Numbered from the stretch's first letter, positions 20,526-29,104 are shown. The stretch is DNA of 64,000 bases from Luteitalea pratensis (GCF_001618865.1 NZ_CP015136.1:903001-967000); one strand, 5' to 3'. The notes: a model not told the origin generated them from the letters alone. Numbers and translations are program-made.

Positions 20526-21751
20526 CGCCGCGTGATGAACAGATCGAACGTGTCACGACCGTCGGCGGCGCTGACGGGTTGCCGCGACAGGAAGGCGATG
20601 TGCCTGCCATCGGGGCTGACGGTCGGATAGGCGGCGCCCTCCAGCCAGGGGAGTTCGCTCGTCGCGACGTTGACGCGCGCGACGGTGGCGGTCGTCCGCT
20701 CCCACACGAAGATGTCGCCCAGCAGGTTGATGTCCGCGCCGCAACTGGGAAGGTCGCGCGAGTCGCAGGCCATGTTCGTCGCCGTGGACTCGAAGATCAC
20801 CCGGCTGCCCGTCGCGTCGATCGCGGGCAGCTTGCTGACGCCGTTGGCTTCCCGCCCTTGCGCCGTGATGCTTACCAGGTGCCGAAGGCCGTCACCGATG
20901 TGTTCCACGTACACCTGCGCTCGCGCGACGTCCATGCTGCCGGGGCGCGTCGGTCTGGGTCTCGAGACGTATGCGATCCATTGCCCATCGGCCGAGAGCG
21001 CCGGCGCGAAGACGTCACCTTCGGCCAGCTGCGCGGCCGCCGGACCCACGGTTCGAGACACGTTGGGGCCGATCACCCGAATGACCTGAGGCGCGCCAGG
21101 GTGCAGGCTCGTGACGAACGCCACGACGCTGCCATCCGTGCTCACCGTCGCGGCGTATCCTTCGCCGACCTCCTGAACGTCACCCGGCGCGTCCAGTGAC
21201 ACCCGGTAGACGTGCGACCGCTGGCCGGGTGTGGCATCCACCGGTCGCGCGTCGAAGACCATGACCCGGCCATCGGCCGAGAGCGCAGGGCGAGCACTCG
21301 TGTTCGGGCCAGCGCCGGCCATCGCAGCGATCCGGCGCAGCACGTTCGTGCTCCTGTCGAGGACGAAGACATCGGTCGTGACCGGCGGGTCGCCCTCGAC
21401 CAGGTCGGTCGCGTCCGATTCGAACACCACCCGCTGGCCGTCACCAGACACGCGTGGACACCGGCTCGAGCCTCGGCCTGCATTTCCAGCGGGATTGCGC
21501 GACACGAGCATCACCCGGTTGGTCGAGCGCTCCAGCAGGTACACGTCCGGCTTGCCGTTCTGGTCTGCGGGATCGAGCGATACGTGCGCCTCGAAGGCTA
21601 CGCCTGCGCCATCCAGCGACAACGACGGCGGGCACGGCCGAAGGCCCACTTCCGAGGGAACGCTCGTGGGAACCACGACATAGCGTCCCGGCATCCCGGG
21701 CATCAGCCCGGAGACGAGCGAGGCGGCAGCGAGGGTGAGGATGGCGCGCAT
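20522..21751 (-). CDS. Exported PD40 (TolB-like) beta-propeller protein
   Basis: A 409-residue protein with a signal peptide (MRAILTLAAASLVSGLMPG) and at least five WD40-like PD40 blades: SLDGAGVAFEAH, SGDGQRVVFESD, SADGRVMVFDA, SADGQWIAYVS, SPDGRHIAFLS. Such propellers bind proteins or polysaccharides in the periplasm. It starts 9 bases after the HExxH protein gene on the same strand and is probably co-transcribed with it. Fragments of close relatives lie at 16484-16612 and elsewhere in this region. Confidence 0.85.
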   Translation of the reverse strand: MRAILTLAAASLVSGLMPGMPGRYVVVPTSVPSEVGLRPCPPSLSLDGAGVAFEAHVSLDPADQNGKPDVYLLERSTNRVMLVSRNPAGNAGRGSSRCPRVSGDGQRVVFESDATDLVEGDPPVTTDVFVLDRSTNVLRRIAAMAGAGPNTSARPALSADGRVMVFDARPVDATPGQRSHVYRVSLDAPGDVQEVGEGYAATVSTDGSVVAFVTSLHPGAPQVIRVIGPNVSRTVGPAAAQLAEGDVFAPALSADGQWIAYVSRPRPTRPGSMDVARAQVYVEHIGDGLRHLVSITAQGREANGVSKLPAIDATGSRVIFESTATNMACDSRDLPSCGADINLLGDIFVWERTTATVARVNVATSELPWLEGAAYPTVSPDGRHIAFLSRQPVSAADGRDTFDLFITRR

Positions 21752-21760
21752 GCTCGCTCC

Positions 21761-22354
21761 TCACCGTGGCTGGACTTGCTTCGCGACCAGTTGGCCAACG
21801 AGCACGGCCCGTGCGGTCTCGAAGGTGCCGGATGCGCGCCGCACCGAGTGGTCACCCAGCGCATGCTGGTTGGCGGCATTGACCCCGTCGAGCCGCTCCA
21901 GGATGTGCTCCACTTCGTGGGCGACCAGCTCCGGGAGGCGCCGGCCACCCGGAATCGCCACCGTCGCATCCACGGAGCCATCGTGCAGCACGGCGATCGT
22001 GGTCGCCGCGTGCGCGTCGCCGCCGATCTGGTTGGCGTGGACCAACTCGATCCGGATTGACAAGCGCGGGAACCGTTCCAGACGCTGCCACTGACGGCGG
22101 AAGGCTGGCGACCTGCCCAGGAGGTCGTCGACGAGGCCTTGCAGCTTGGCATCCACCACCACGCGGGCTGTCACGGCGCTCGCGGCTGAGCTCGCCCCGA
22201 CGACCTCGGGCATGAGCAGATCCAGCGTCGTCAGCGAGTCGCGCGCCGCCCCTCCGTCGGGCAGCACTGGTTGGGCGACCGCGGTGCTACTGCCGAGCAG
22301 AATGCCTAAGACGAGGCCCGCGAGCGCCCTTCCCCCACCAATGAGTTGTGACAT
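21761..22354 (-). CDS. Small exported protein with HExxH motif
   Basis: A 197-residue protein with a signal peptide (RALAGLVLGILLGSSTAVAQ). It carries AHEVEHILERLDG, an HExxH zinc-metallopeptidase-like motif, inside an otherwise unrecognised domain (IRIELVHANQIGGDAHAATT before it). It forms an operon with the PD40 propeller gene (9-base gap). A similar-sized exported HExxH protein (29146-29745) neighbours another PD40 gene. It may be a peptidase, or an anti-sigma-like protein with a degenerate site; I do not recognise a named family. Confidence 0.65.
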   Translation of the reverse strand: MSQLIGGGRALAGLVLGILLGSSTAVAQPVLPDGGAARDSLTTLDLLMPEVVGASSAASAVTARVVVDAKLQGLVDDLLGRSPAFRRQWQRLERFPRLSIRIELVHANQIGGDAHAATTIAVLHDGSVDATVAIPGGRRLPELVAHEVEHILERLDGVNAANQHALGDHSVRRASGTFETARAVLVGQLVAKQVQPR

Positions 22355-22481
22355 GCGCCGACGCTAAGCGCCGGGGCATTTGCATGTCCTTTGCAGAGGT
22401 GCAGGGAGTTCAGAGGATTACGTGAGAAAACGCAAGCCCTTGTCTTTCAATGGTTTGGCGTGACGCCAGTTCCGCGGGGAG

Positions 22482-22901
22482 CTACTTCCAGCCGGTGGAC
22501 TTCCGCAGGAAGCGGGCTGGGATGGCGGGCTTGGCAGCGGCCTCGGGCTCCTGCACGCCGGCTGGTTCGCCCGATGCGGCCTGGATCTCGCGCTCGAGTT
22601 CCTCGTCGTTGGGCAGGCCGGCCATCTGGTCGACGAAGACCAGCGACTGCTGCGACGGGATCTCGAACCGCTTGCCACACTCCGCGCACGTCAGCTCGTC
22701 CTCGACGCGCAGGAGGTAGTCCCGCAGCTTGGCGAACTTGGCGCGGTCCTGCTCGTCGGCGCCGCCGGGCAGGCGGTCCTTCTTCGAGCGCCGCACCCAG
22801 CGCACGCTGTACTCGTTGGTCCGCTTGCATCGGGGGCACTGATGGCGGGCCTTGCGGGTCTCGGGTCGCTCGTTGAAGAAGGCGCGCTCGTCGAGGGACA
22901 T
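22482..22901 (-). CDS. Zinc-ribbon-like protein
   Basis: A 139-residue hypothetical protein with two CxxC knuckles, CPRCKRTN (22-29) and CAECGKRF (about 72-79), which probably hold one zinc ion. The C-terminus is acidic, then Ala/Pro-rich and ends basic (RFLRKSTGWK). No signal peptide or membrane helix is seen. Function unknown; it might bind nucleic acid or protein. Confidence 0.7.
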   Translation of the reverse strand: MSLDERAFFNERPETRKARHQCPRCKRTNEYSVRWVRRSKKDRLPGGADEQDRAKFAKLRDYLLRVEDELTCAECGKRFEIPSQQSLVFVDQMAGLPNDEELEREIQAASGEPAGVQEPEAAAKPAIPARFLRKSTGWK

Positions 22902-22911
22902 GCGCCGATGG

Positions 22912-23092
22912 TAACGCCTAACGCCTAACGCCTAACGCCTGACGCCTGACGCCTGACGCCTGACGCCGGTCGACCAGGGTCGACCGCTACACCACAGAAG
23001 GGTATGGGCGTCGAGAGAGGGGTGTAGGCGTCGAGCTTGCTCGACGCGTAAAGCGCTCGAGGCCTCCGAGCCCTATCCAAGCCCAGGTGCCT
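22912..23092. repeat. Composite repeat, copy A (heptamers plus two hairpins)
   Basis: Eight tandem heptamers (four TAACGCC, four TGACGCC, 22912-22967) are followed by the hairpin CGGTCGACC-AG-GGTCGACCG, then by GTGTAG and the hairpin GCGTCGAGC-TT-GCTCGACGC (23028-23047), and a tail GCTCGAGGCCTCCGAGCCC. A shorter copy of the same unit lies at 24819-24955. Together they bracket the winged-helix/lytic-transglycosylase gene. Confidence 0.85.
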
Positions 23093-23210
23093 GGCGGTGG
23101 GGCAACCTCGGCCAAGGCTGAGTAGAATACGACGCACTCCCGTTCTGTTGCCGCGCGTCCGCCCTTGCGCGGCGAGTTGGCACCTGGGCGCGTCGTTCGA
23201 AGGAGCGGAC

Positions 23211-24674
23211 GTGACGCACGAGATGGCCAACCCGTTGTCGGAGGCAGTCGTGCGATCGCCCGGCATAGAGGTGTATGCCTTCGGCCCGATCCGCGTCGAC
23301 GTCGCGCGCCACATCGTCTTGCGCGACGGGCAACCTATCGCGCTCGCGCCCAAGACCTTCGAGTTACTGCTGATCCTCGTGCGTAGCGGCGGCCGCGCGC
23401 TATCGCGGCAGGAACTGGTCGCGAAGTTGTGGGCCGACACATTCGTCGAGGAGGCCAACCTCTCGTTTCAGATCTCGACGCTCCGCCGGGTGCTCGGTAT
23501 GGGCGCCGAGCTGTGGATCGAAACGGTCCCGAAGGTGGGGTACCGGTTCACGCCGGAGGTGACACGCGAGGCGCCAACACCCGCGACTCCACCCCCTGCC
23601 AGGATGCTGCCTGGGGAAGGAGATGAAACCACCCCTGCGCCGACATTGCTGACGCCAGACGGGATCTCGACCCGGCGACGATGGATGTCTGCCAGCGAAT
23701 GGAGGAAGGGGACTAGATTTCGCGCGCTGCATGTTCTGGCTTCGCTCTGTGCCGCGTTGGCGGTGGGGCTTGTCGCACTGGGGATGGTGTACGACCGCGA
23801 GCGACAGCGGAGCCAGGACCTGAGACAACTGGCGGCGGAGACCTTCTTCCAAACGCGCGAATTGGACGCCGATCTTGCCAGACTCCGCCGAAGCGGAGCT
23901 TCGTCGAACACCCTTGTGCGTTCCTCGTATCGACTGACGAAGCTCGAGGAGTCGTACGACCGCTATCTGGAGCTCATCGGCACGTATGCAGGGAAGACAC
24001 AGGCCGAACGGTCGGTCATGCGCATGGCTCGCCGGCTGGGGGAATCGGAACTGGACGTGTCCCCGGGGTTCCATGCGCTTGCGATGCAGTACGTGGAGGA
24101 GTGGCGCGCCGATGCGCCACTGCTGCGAGCCGCGCTCGATCGTGCCCGCGAAGGTAATCTGTTGGAGCTGGTGTACAAGGCCCTCGATGAGCGAGGGCTT
24201 CCGAGGGAGTTGGCCCTGATTCCACTCCAGGAAAGCGATTTCGACATCGCGTGGGTCGGAGCCCGGAGGCCCCGCGGTATATCCAAGGGCATGTGGGGGT
24301 TCATTCCCGATCTCGCGACGAGGTACGGTCTGGCCCTGGGGCCCCTTCACAACGCTCCGATCTACGACGCCCTGGACGAACGGCACGACCCTGTGCGTTC
24401 AACCGACGCCGCGGTGAGCCATCTGGCGGATCTCTATTCGAGCCCGGCAGCGGCTTCCGGGCTCCTGGTCATTGCCGCCTACAACTACGGCCCGGGCAAC
24501 GTCATCAACAAGCTCAACGAACTTCCCGATGATCCGCGTGATCGCAACTTCTGGAATTTCTACAGGCACAAGTGGATGTCCGATGAGGCATTGGACTATG
24601 TGATGTCAGTCTTCGCGGCGGCACTCATCTGCGAGGATCCCGCGCTGTTCGACATACCCATCGAACGGCCTTGA
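23211..24674 (+). CDS. Winged-helix DNA-binding domain / membrane helix / lytic-transglycosylase fusion
   Basis: A 487-residue protein with three parts. Residues 20-114 are an OmpR/CadC-type winged helix (FGPIRVD, LAPKTFELLLILVRSGGRAL, ETVPKVGYRFTPE). Residues about 172-193 form one membrane helix (ALHVLASLCAALAVGLVALG), followed by a charged helical stretch (195-260). Residues about 320-470 are an SLT/MltD-like lytic-transglycosylase domain with the catalytic glutamate in PLQESDFD (Glu341), GMWGFIPDLATRYGL (360-374) and AAYNYGPGNVI (422-432). Start GTG 23211 has AAGGAG 6 bases upstream. Predicted topology puts DNA binding inside and the muramidase-fold domain in the periplasm, so it may sense or cut peptidoglycan and report to DNA. 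I know no characterised protein with this domain order. Confidence 0.87.
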   Translation: MTHEMANPLSEAVVRSPGIEVYAFGPIRVDVARHIVLRDGQPIALAPKTFELLLILVRSGGRALSRQELVAKLWADTFVEEANLSFQISTLRRVLGMGAELWIETVPKVGYRFTPEVTREAPTPATPPPARMLPGEGDETTPAPTLLTPDGISTRRRWMSASEWRKGTRFRALHVLASLCAALAVGLVALGMVYDRERQRSQDLRQLAAETFFQTRELDADLARLRRSGASSNTLVRSSYRLTKLEESYDRYLELIGTYAGKTQAERSVMRMARRLGESELDVSPGFHALAMQYVEEWRADAPLLRAALDRAREGNLLELVYKALDERGLPRELALIPLQESDFDIAWVGARRPRGISKGMWGFIPDLATRYGLALGPLHNAPIYDALDERHDPVRSTDAAVSHLADLYSSPAAASGLLVIAAYNYGPGNVINKLNELPDDPRDRNFWNFYRHKWMSDEALDYVMSVFAAALICEDPALFDIPIERP

Positions 24675-24683
24675 GGCTGGAAC

Positions 24684-24791
24684 CATCACGATGCCGTGGG
24701 CGTGGCCTGGACACCTGACGGACGCTCACTCATCGTCGGCAAGCACGATGACGCGCTGAGTGACATCGTCCTGATCGAACTGCGGCCCTGA
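24684..24791 (+). pseudogene. PD40 propeller C-terminal fragment
   Basis: After the fusion gene's stop, a short frame reads HHDAVGVAWTPDGRSLIVG and ends LIELRP-stop. It is the last blade of a PD40 protein with no start and nothing before it. Confidence 0.6.
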
Positions 24792-24818
24792 CTGCTGCTT
24801 TCGTCCCAGAGCGGCGGT

Positions 24819-24955
24819 TAACGCCTGACGCCTGACGCCTGACGCCGGTCGACCAAGGTCGACCGCTACACCACGGAAGGGTGTAGGCGTCGAGCTTGCT
24901 CGACGCGTAAGGTCGACGCTCGAGGCCTCTGAGCCCCAACCAAGCCTCAGTGCCC
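24819..24955. repeat. Composite repeat, copy B
   Basis: Four heptamers (TAACGCC, three TGACGCC, 24819-24846), the hairpin CGGTCGACC-AA-GGTCGACCG (24846-24865), GTGTAG plus the hairpin GCGTCGAGC-TT-GCTCGACGC (24887-24906), and a tail resembling copy A. It is a direct repeat of 22912-23092 and sits just before another gene fragment. Confidence 0.85.
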
Positions 24956-25153
24956 AGGACGCTGTTCCGATTCGATCCTGCCAACCTTGGCATCGCCTGT
25001 GTGCCCCTCCGGTGCTACGACATCTCGCCGGACGGCCGGCGGTTCTACGCCGTGCAACGTCGGCCGCGCCAACCTCCGCCGCCGGTCACGCACGTCGGCC
25101 TCATCACCAACTGGTTCGAGGAACTGCAGGCCAAGGTCCCCTCACGTCGGTAG
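24950..25153 (+). pseudogene. C-terminal fragment of a PD40/kinase-type protein
   Basis: About 67 codons encode CYDISPDGRRFYAVQRRP, PPPPVTHVGLITNWFEELQ and KVPSRR-stop. This is the standard C-terminus of acidobacterial propeller proteins attached to serine/threonine kinases or winged-helix domains. No upstream part exists, so it is a remnant. Bases 25154-25298 hold nothing recognisable. Confidence 0.7.
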
Positions 25154-25298
25154 TGTCACGATGGGCCCCTGACGGAACCCGTGAGCATTCGGTTGCGAAA
25201 GGACTCGTGCATGACACCGATCTTATGGTTGCCGACCCCTTGCGATGACGTCGGGCGGTGCGTCGTCCTCAGCGGCAGTCGCTTCGCCCACCTGGGCG

Positions 25299-25616
25299 TC
25301 ACTCCAGATCGGGCAACTGCGCGCGCGTGAGCCTGAGGCGGATCGATCGGGGCCTCCCCGGCTCACGGTCGACGAAGCCACGCTCGTGCAGGGTGACGAT
25401 CATCTGGTGCACCACGGGCGCTGTCACCCCGAAGTACCGTCGCAGGTCGGCCTCTGACGGCGAGACGCGATGAATCTTGGTGTAGTAGTGGATGAACGCG
25501 AGGTACTGCCCCTGCTTCGCCGTCATCGGTCGTGACGAACCGGTGACGCTTGAAGTTTCCCCCTCGGTCGGTTCACCACTCCTGCTCGGGTCTGGCGTCG
25601 CAGGCGGCTTCGGCAT
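25299..25616 (-). CDS. LexA-like winged-helix DNA-binding protein
   Basis: A 105-residue protein; after a Pro/Ser-rich N-terminus, residues about 32-105 (MTAKQGQYLAFIHYYTKIHR ... RYFGVTAPVVHQMIVTLHER) resemble the LexA N-terminal DNA-binding domain. The LexA protease domain is absent. The ATG at 25616 is a guess; the motif itself begins at a second ATG (25523). It may be a small repressor. It is surrounded by gene debris and oriented against the adjacent PD40 remnant. Confidence 0.65.
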   Translation of the reverse strand: MPKPPATPDPSRSGEPTEGETSSVTGSSRPMTAKQGQYLAFIHYYTKIHRVSPSEADLRRYFGVTAPVVHQMIVTLHERGFVDREPGRPRSIRLRLTRAQLPDLE

Positions 25617-25679
25617 GAAGCACAGGATCCGTGACCGACGCCGTCGATCGCAATCGTGGAGTGGAGTGTTCGCCGCGTC

Positions 25680-26278
25680 GATGGCTGACGGCAAACGCAT
25701 CCTGTTCAACGCGGCGCCGCGAGCCACCGGCGGCCTCTTCCTGCTCGACGCGGAAACCGCCCGCGCAACCCGCCTCGAGACGGGACCCGGGTACGTGCTG
25801 GAGGGGAAATGGTCGCGCGACGGGCGGTGGATCTACTTCTCCCGGCAGACCACCGAGGTGATCGACGATGCCAACGTCTGGCGCATGCCGGCGGGCGGCG
25901 GCTTCGCCGTGCAAGTCACGCAGCGCCGTAGCAGCGCCGCGCAGGAGTCGCCCGACGGTCGCTGGCTTTACTTCACGCGCCAGCGAGATCTGGCGTATGC
26001 CCCTTGGGGGTGGCCCGGAGGAGCACGTCGCGTCAGGCCTGATGGGCGTCCTGAACCTCGTCGTCGGACGCAGGCACCTCTACTTCCCTGCCGCCGGTGC
26101 GGGATTCGGCACGATCGACGCGGTCGATCTGCGCACAGGGACACAGACGACGATCGCCAGGCTGGGAAAGCCGGTCGGTGGCGGGCTGGCGCTGTCACCG
26201 GACGAGCGCACGCTGCTCGTGCCCCTCGTCAACGCCGAAGGCAGCGACCTGATGCTGGTCGAGCCGGTACAGCACTGA
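25680..26278 (+). pseudogene. Frameshifted PD40 propeller remnant
   Basis: One frame encodes SRDGRWIYFSRQTTEVIDD and SPDGRWLYFTRQ. About 25985-26000 the protein continues in the next frame with EIWRMPLGGGPEEHVASG and runs to LVPLVNAEGSDLMLVEP-stop. The join lies in the SRQ/EIWRMP region. The winged-helix and membrane parts expected upstream are missing. This is the C-terminal half of a winged-helix/PD40 protein, broken by a frameshift. Confidence 0.75.
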
Positions 26279-26296
26279 AGGCGCCGGGTCTCTGGG

Positions 26297-26662
26297 CTAT
26301 CCGGGTCCGCGGGTCCCGGCATTGCCGGGCCATGCCTGCAATCCGCTTGCCTCGGCGGCGTTCATCAACACCTGATCGACCGTCGCGAAAACGACATCCC
26401 GCCCGATGGCGTCCTGCCAGACCAGCGCTGACGCGAGCTGAACCGCGTCGTATCCGCGCAGTCCATGCTCCTGGCCAGGCCATCGGCTCGTGCCACGAGC
26501 ACCTCGGTTACGGGAACCCTGACAAAATCTGGCCACTCGTCGGCGAAGCGTCGTTGCGCATGCCCCGGCGACTTGGCTCAACCCGCCAAGGCGCACGGCC
26601 CGGGCAAAGGCCGCGGCGACCTCCACGCGACTGACCATCGATGTCGCGGCCGCACGGCCCAT
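26297..26662 (-). pseudogene. PIN-domain (VapC-like) toxin remnant with frameshifts
   Basis: The two ends of a PIN protein are in frame (VSRVEVAAAFARAVRLGGL and GLRGYDAVQLASALVWQDAI ... FATVDQVLMNAAEASGLQ). The middle, RRFADEWPDFVRVPVTEVLV, is in a different frame, so at least two indels have occurred. The first catalytic Asp region is absent. It is closely related to the remnant at 20187-20525. Confidence 0.75.
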
Positions 26663-26771
26663 GTGTGGCGCGCCTCTTGTTCGGCGTTGCCGTTCGCCGT
26701 TCTCGCTCCGGCCGCGCGTCGGAGCGTTCGGGATGCCATGACATCACAGTGCCAGATGCTATGATGACGCC

Positions 26772-27038
26772 ATGCGGACCACGGTACGCCTCGATGATGT
26801 GCTGCTCGAGCGCCTGAAGGCCCAGGCGCGGGCCGAGAAAGTGAGCCTCACGCGCATGCTCAACCGCGCCCTGAAGGCGGGGCTCGATGCAGGAGGCGCG
26901 CGCAAGCGACCGCGACGGGCCTATCGGGAGCGGGTGCACGCGATGGGCGTTCCTCGCGTCGCCCTCGACAAGGCGCTGGCGATGGCCGCCGCGCTCGAAG
27001 ACGAGGAAGTCGTCCGCGAACTCGCGACTCGCAAGTGA
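26772..27038 (+). CDS. Ribbon-helix-helix antitoxin (VapB-like)
   Basis: An 88-residue protein with an N-terminal ribbon-helix-helix (MRTTVRLDDVLLERLKAQAR, VSLTRMLNRALKAGL) and a basic middle followed by an acidic tail, typical of antitoxins that bind their own promoter and cap the toxin. The stop overlaps the next gene's GTG start by four bases (GTGA), so the pair is translationally coupled. Confidence 0.85.
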   Translation: MRTTVRLDDVLLERLKAQARAEKVSLTRMLNRALKAGLDAGGARKRPRRAYRERVHAMGVPRVALDKALAMAAALEDEEVVRELATRK

Positions 27039-27469
27039 AGATCGTCGACCTGAACATCCTGCTCTACGCCATCAACGCCGAGGCGGCCCAGCACCAGAGC
27101 GCGCGTCAGTGGTGGGAGCGCACCGTCAACGACGGCGAGGAGGTGATCGGGCTGCCATGGGTGGTCCTGCTCGGCTTCCTGCGACTGTCCACCAATCCCC
27201 GCGTGTTCCCGCGCCCGCTCACGCCCGATGCCGCGGCAGCGAAAGTGGACACATGGCTCGCCCTCGACAACGTCCGTGTCGTGCGGGAGAAGGACGAGCA
27301 CTGGGAAGTCCTGAAATCGCTGCTGGCCACCAGCGGCGCCGCGGGGAATCTCACCACCGATGCGCACCTCGCGGCCCTCGCGCTCACCCATGACGCCGTG
27401 CTGGTGTCGAGTGATACGGACTTCGCGCGCTTCAGGGGCCTGAGGCTGGAGAACGCCTTGCGGGGCTGA
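27035..27469 (+). CDS. PIN-domain ribonuclease toxin (VapC-like)
   Basis: A 144-residue PIN protein. Acidic active-site residues appear at the expected places: Asp5 in KIVDLNILLYA, Glu in AINAEAAQHQSA, Asp in TTDAHLAALAL and Asp in VSSDTDFARF. The family cleaves tRNA or rRNA. It is intact, unlike the two PIN remnants nearby, and belongs to a different PIN subfamily (FLRLSTNPRVFPRPLT). The GTG start is set by overlap with the antitoxin. Confidence 0.87.
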   Translation: MKIVDLNILLYAINAEAAQHQSARQWWERTVNDGEEVIGLPWVVLLGFLRLSTNPRVFPRPLTPDAAAAKVDTWLALDNVRVVREKDEHWEVLKSLLATSGAAGNLTTDAHLAALALTHDAVLVSSDTDFARFRGLRLENALRG

Positions 27470-27518
27470 TCCGCCTTCACGTTCCGCGAGCTTGGCCTGC
27501 CGACCGCGTCTCCCGTCG

Positions 27519-28847
27519 TCAGCCCGCCGGGGCGACCAGCGGGTCGTCGTGACCAGCCCGGGCCACGCGCCGCATCGGCTGTCGTACCCCGTACGTCAGC
27601 GAGCGCCACAGCCACTCGAGCGGCCCGAAACGGCAATGCGCGAGCCAGATCGGGCTGATCACGAGCTGGACGGCCCAGATCGCGAACACGACGTAATAGA
27701 GCTGGTGGCGCGACAGGTGGCCGTACAGGCCGAATCCGAAGCTCCGGAAGACCAGCATGCAGACGATCGAGTGCGAGACGTAGTTGCTCAGCGCCATCTG
27801 GCCCACGGCGGCCAGGCCCCGCTGCAGCCAGCCGAGGATCCCGGCGTTGCAGAACAGCATCAGCAGGCCCACGTGCCCTGTCGTCATCGCCAGTCGGCCG
27901 AGGTCGTAAGTCACCTCGGCCTGCACCCGCGCCAGCGTATGGAAGTGGTACGTCAGCAGGTGTCGTACCTCGAAGAGGTTCACCGTCAGGCCTATACCGT
28001 ACCCGAGCACGACCATCCACACGTACGCGCCGCGCGGATGACCGAGGTGCAGCAGCCCGAGCTTGAACAACGCCATGCCGATCAGCATCAGCGACCAGAC
28101 ATCGAAGAAGTACCTGTACTGAAACCAGCTCTCGTGGTGCGCGACGGTCGGCGCCTGGAACGCGACGACGGTGGCATACGACCCTCGCATCGACTCGAGC
28201 GTGTCCCGGATCTTGTCCGCGTCCGGATTCATCTCGTCGACCAGTGCCGGCCAGGCCTTGAGGGCCTTGGTCTGCGGGCGCGTCAACGTCGCCCCAGCGG
28301 CCTGTGCCGCCCGTGCCTCCTGGTAGGCCGTGTGCTTCTTGATCGCGTTGTACGCATCGAGCTGGTTCCATGCCGCGCCGACCAGCAATCCGCCGAGGGC
28401 GAAGGCGAACAGCGTGCGCGGGGTGGCCTTGCGGAACGCGTAGACGAACGGCGCGGTGGCTCCGTAGAAGAACAGGATCTCGCCGGTCCACAAGAGCAGG
28501 TACCCGTGCACGATGCCGAAGACGATCAGCCACAGGTTGCGTCGGAAGAACACGTGCGACGCGTCGCCACCCCGGGCGTCGATGCGCTCGGTGAGCAGGA
28601 GGACGCCGGCGCCGAACAGCAGCGAGAAGAGCCCGCGCTGTGTGCCCTCAAACAACATGCTCGTCGCAATCCACGCCCACAGGTCGGCACCGGTAGCGCC
28701 GCCGTAGATGTGCGGCACCGAGTACGCGAACGGCATGCCGAAGGACGTGATGTTCATCAGCAGGATGCCGAACAGGGCGACCCCGCGCATCACGTCCAGC
28801 GTGATCAGGCGTTCGTCCGTCCTGCTGCAGTGGTGTCTGCGCCGCAC
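27519..28847 (-). CDS. DUF418/YeiB-family multi-pass membrane protein
   Basis: A 442-residue protein with about ten membrane helices. It has the family's N-terminal RLITLDVMRGVALFGILLMN and the C-terminal DUF418 block (GQMALSNYVSHSIVC, GPLEWLWRSLTYG). Its function is unknown; it is suspected to be a transporter or acyltransferase-like protein. The GTG start at 28847 may not be real: an ATG at 28851 with an AAGGGA ribosome site opens MSAAQTPLQQD in another frame. A tandem GTCC-GTCC at 28815-28822 could be a 4-base duplication that shifted the frame. Confidence 0.83.
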   Translation of the reverse strand: MRRRHHCSRTDERLITLDVMRGVALFGILLMNITSFGMPFAYSVPHIYGGATGADLWAWIATSMLFEGTQRGLFSLLFGAGVLLLTERIDARGGDASHVFFRRNLWLIVFGIVHGYLLLWTGEILFFYGATAPFVYAFRKATPRTLFAFALGGLLVGAAWNQLDAYNAIKKHTAYQEARAAQAAGATLTRPQTKALKAWPALVDEMNPDADKIRDTLESMRGSYATVVAFQAPTVAHHESWFQYRYFFDVWSLMLIGMALFKLGLLHLGHPRGAYVWMVVLGYGIGLTVNLFEVRHLLTYHFHTLARVQAEVTYDLGRLAMTTGHVGLLMLFCNAGILGWLQRGLAAVGQMALSNYVSHSIVCMLVFRSFGFGLYGHLSRHQLYYVVFAIWAVQLVISPIWLAHCRFGPLEWLWRSLTYGVRQPMRRVARAGHDDPLVAPAG

Positions 28848-29017
28848 TCATGGACGTCCCTTCACCGATGAGTCACGCCGACGGCCCACGCCGGTACGGG
28901 CGGCCCGAAGAACTCCGCGCCGCGGAGCATGAGTTGTCGTGGTGAAGGGCAGTATGGCTGCTACGGCCGGGCTGTCAAGGCTCGGGCCCAATGGCGTGTC
29001 GTCGCGCTGTCCGACGG

Positions 29018-29104
29018 CCGACGGCCGACTGACGAAGGCCGAGACCCCCCAAAAGGCGCGCCGTGAGGCGGCCCTCTGCGCTTGGCGTTCTACGTTCGAC
29101 GGTC
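29018..29104. repeat. Interspersed repeat copy 1
   Basis: About 87 bases (GCCGACGGCCGACTGACGAA ... GGCGCGCCG ... TTCGACG) are repeated imperfectly at 31601-31690. The unit contains a GGCGCGCC-centred inverted repeat. The rest of the intergenic stretch 28852-29145 shows no gene. Confidence 0.7.

Noticed and set aside
22912-22967. Tandem heptamers considered as a CRISPR array
   Set aside because: Units are 7 bases with no spacers, and no cas genes are present in the window.
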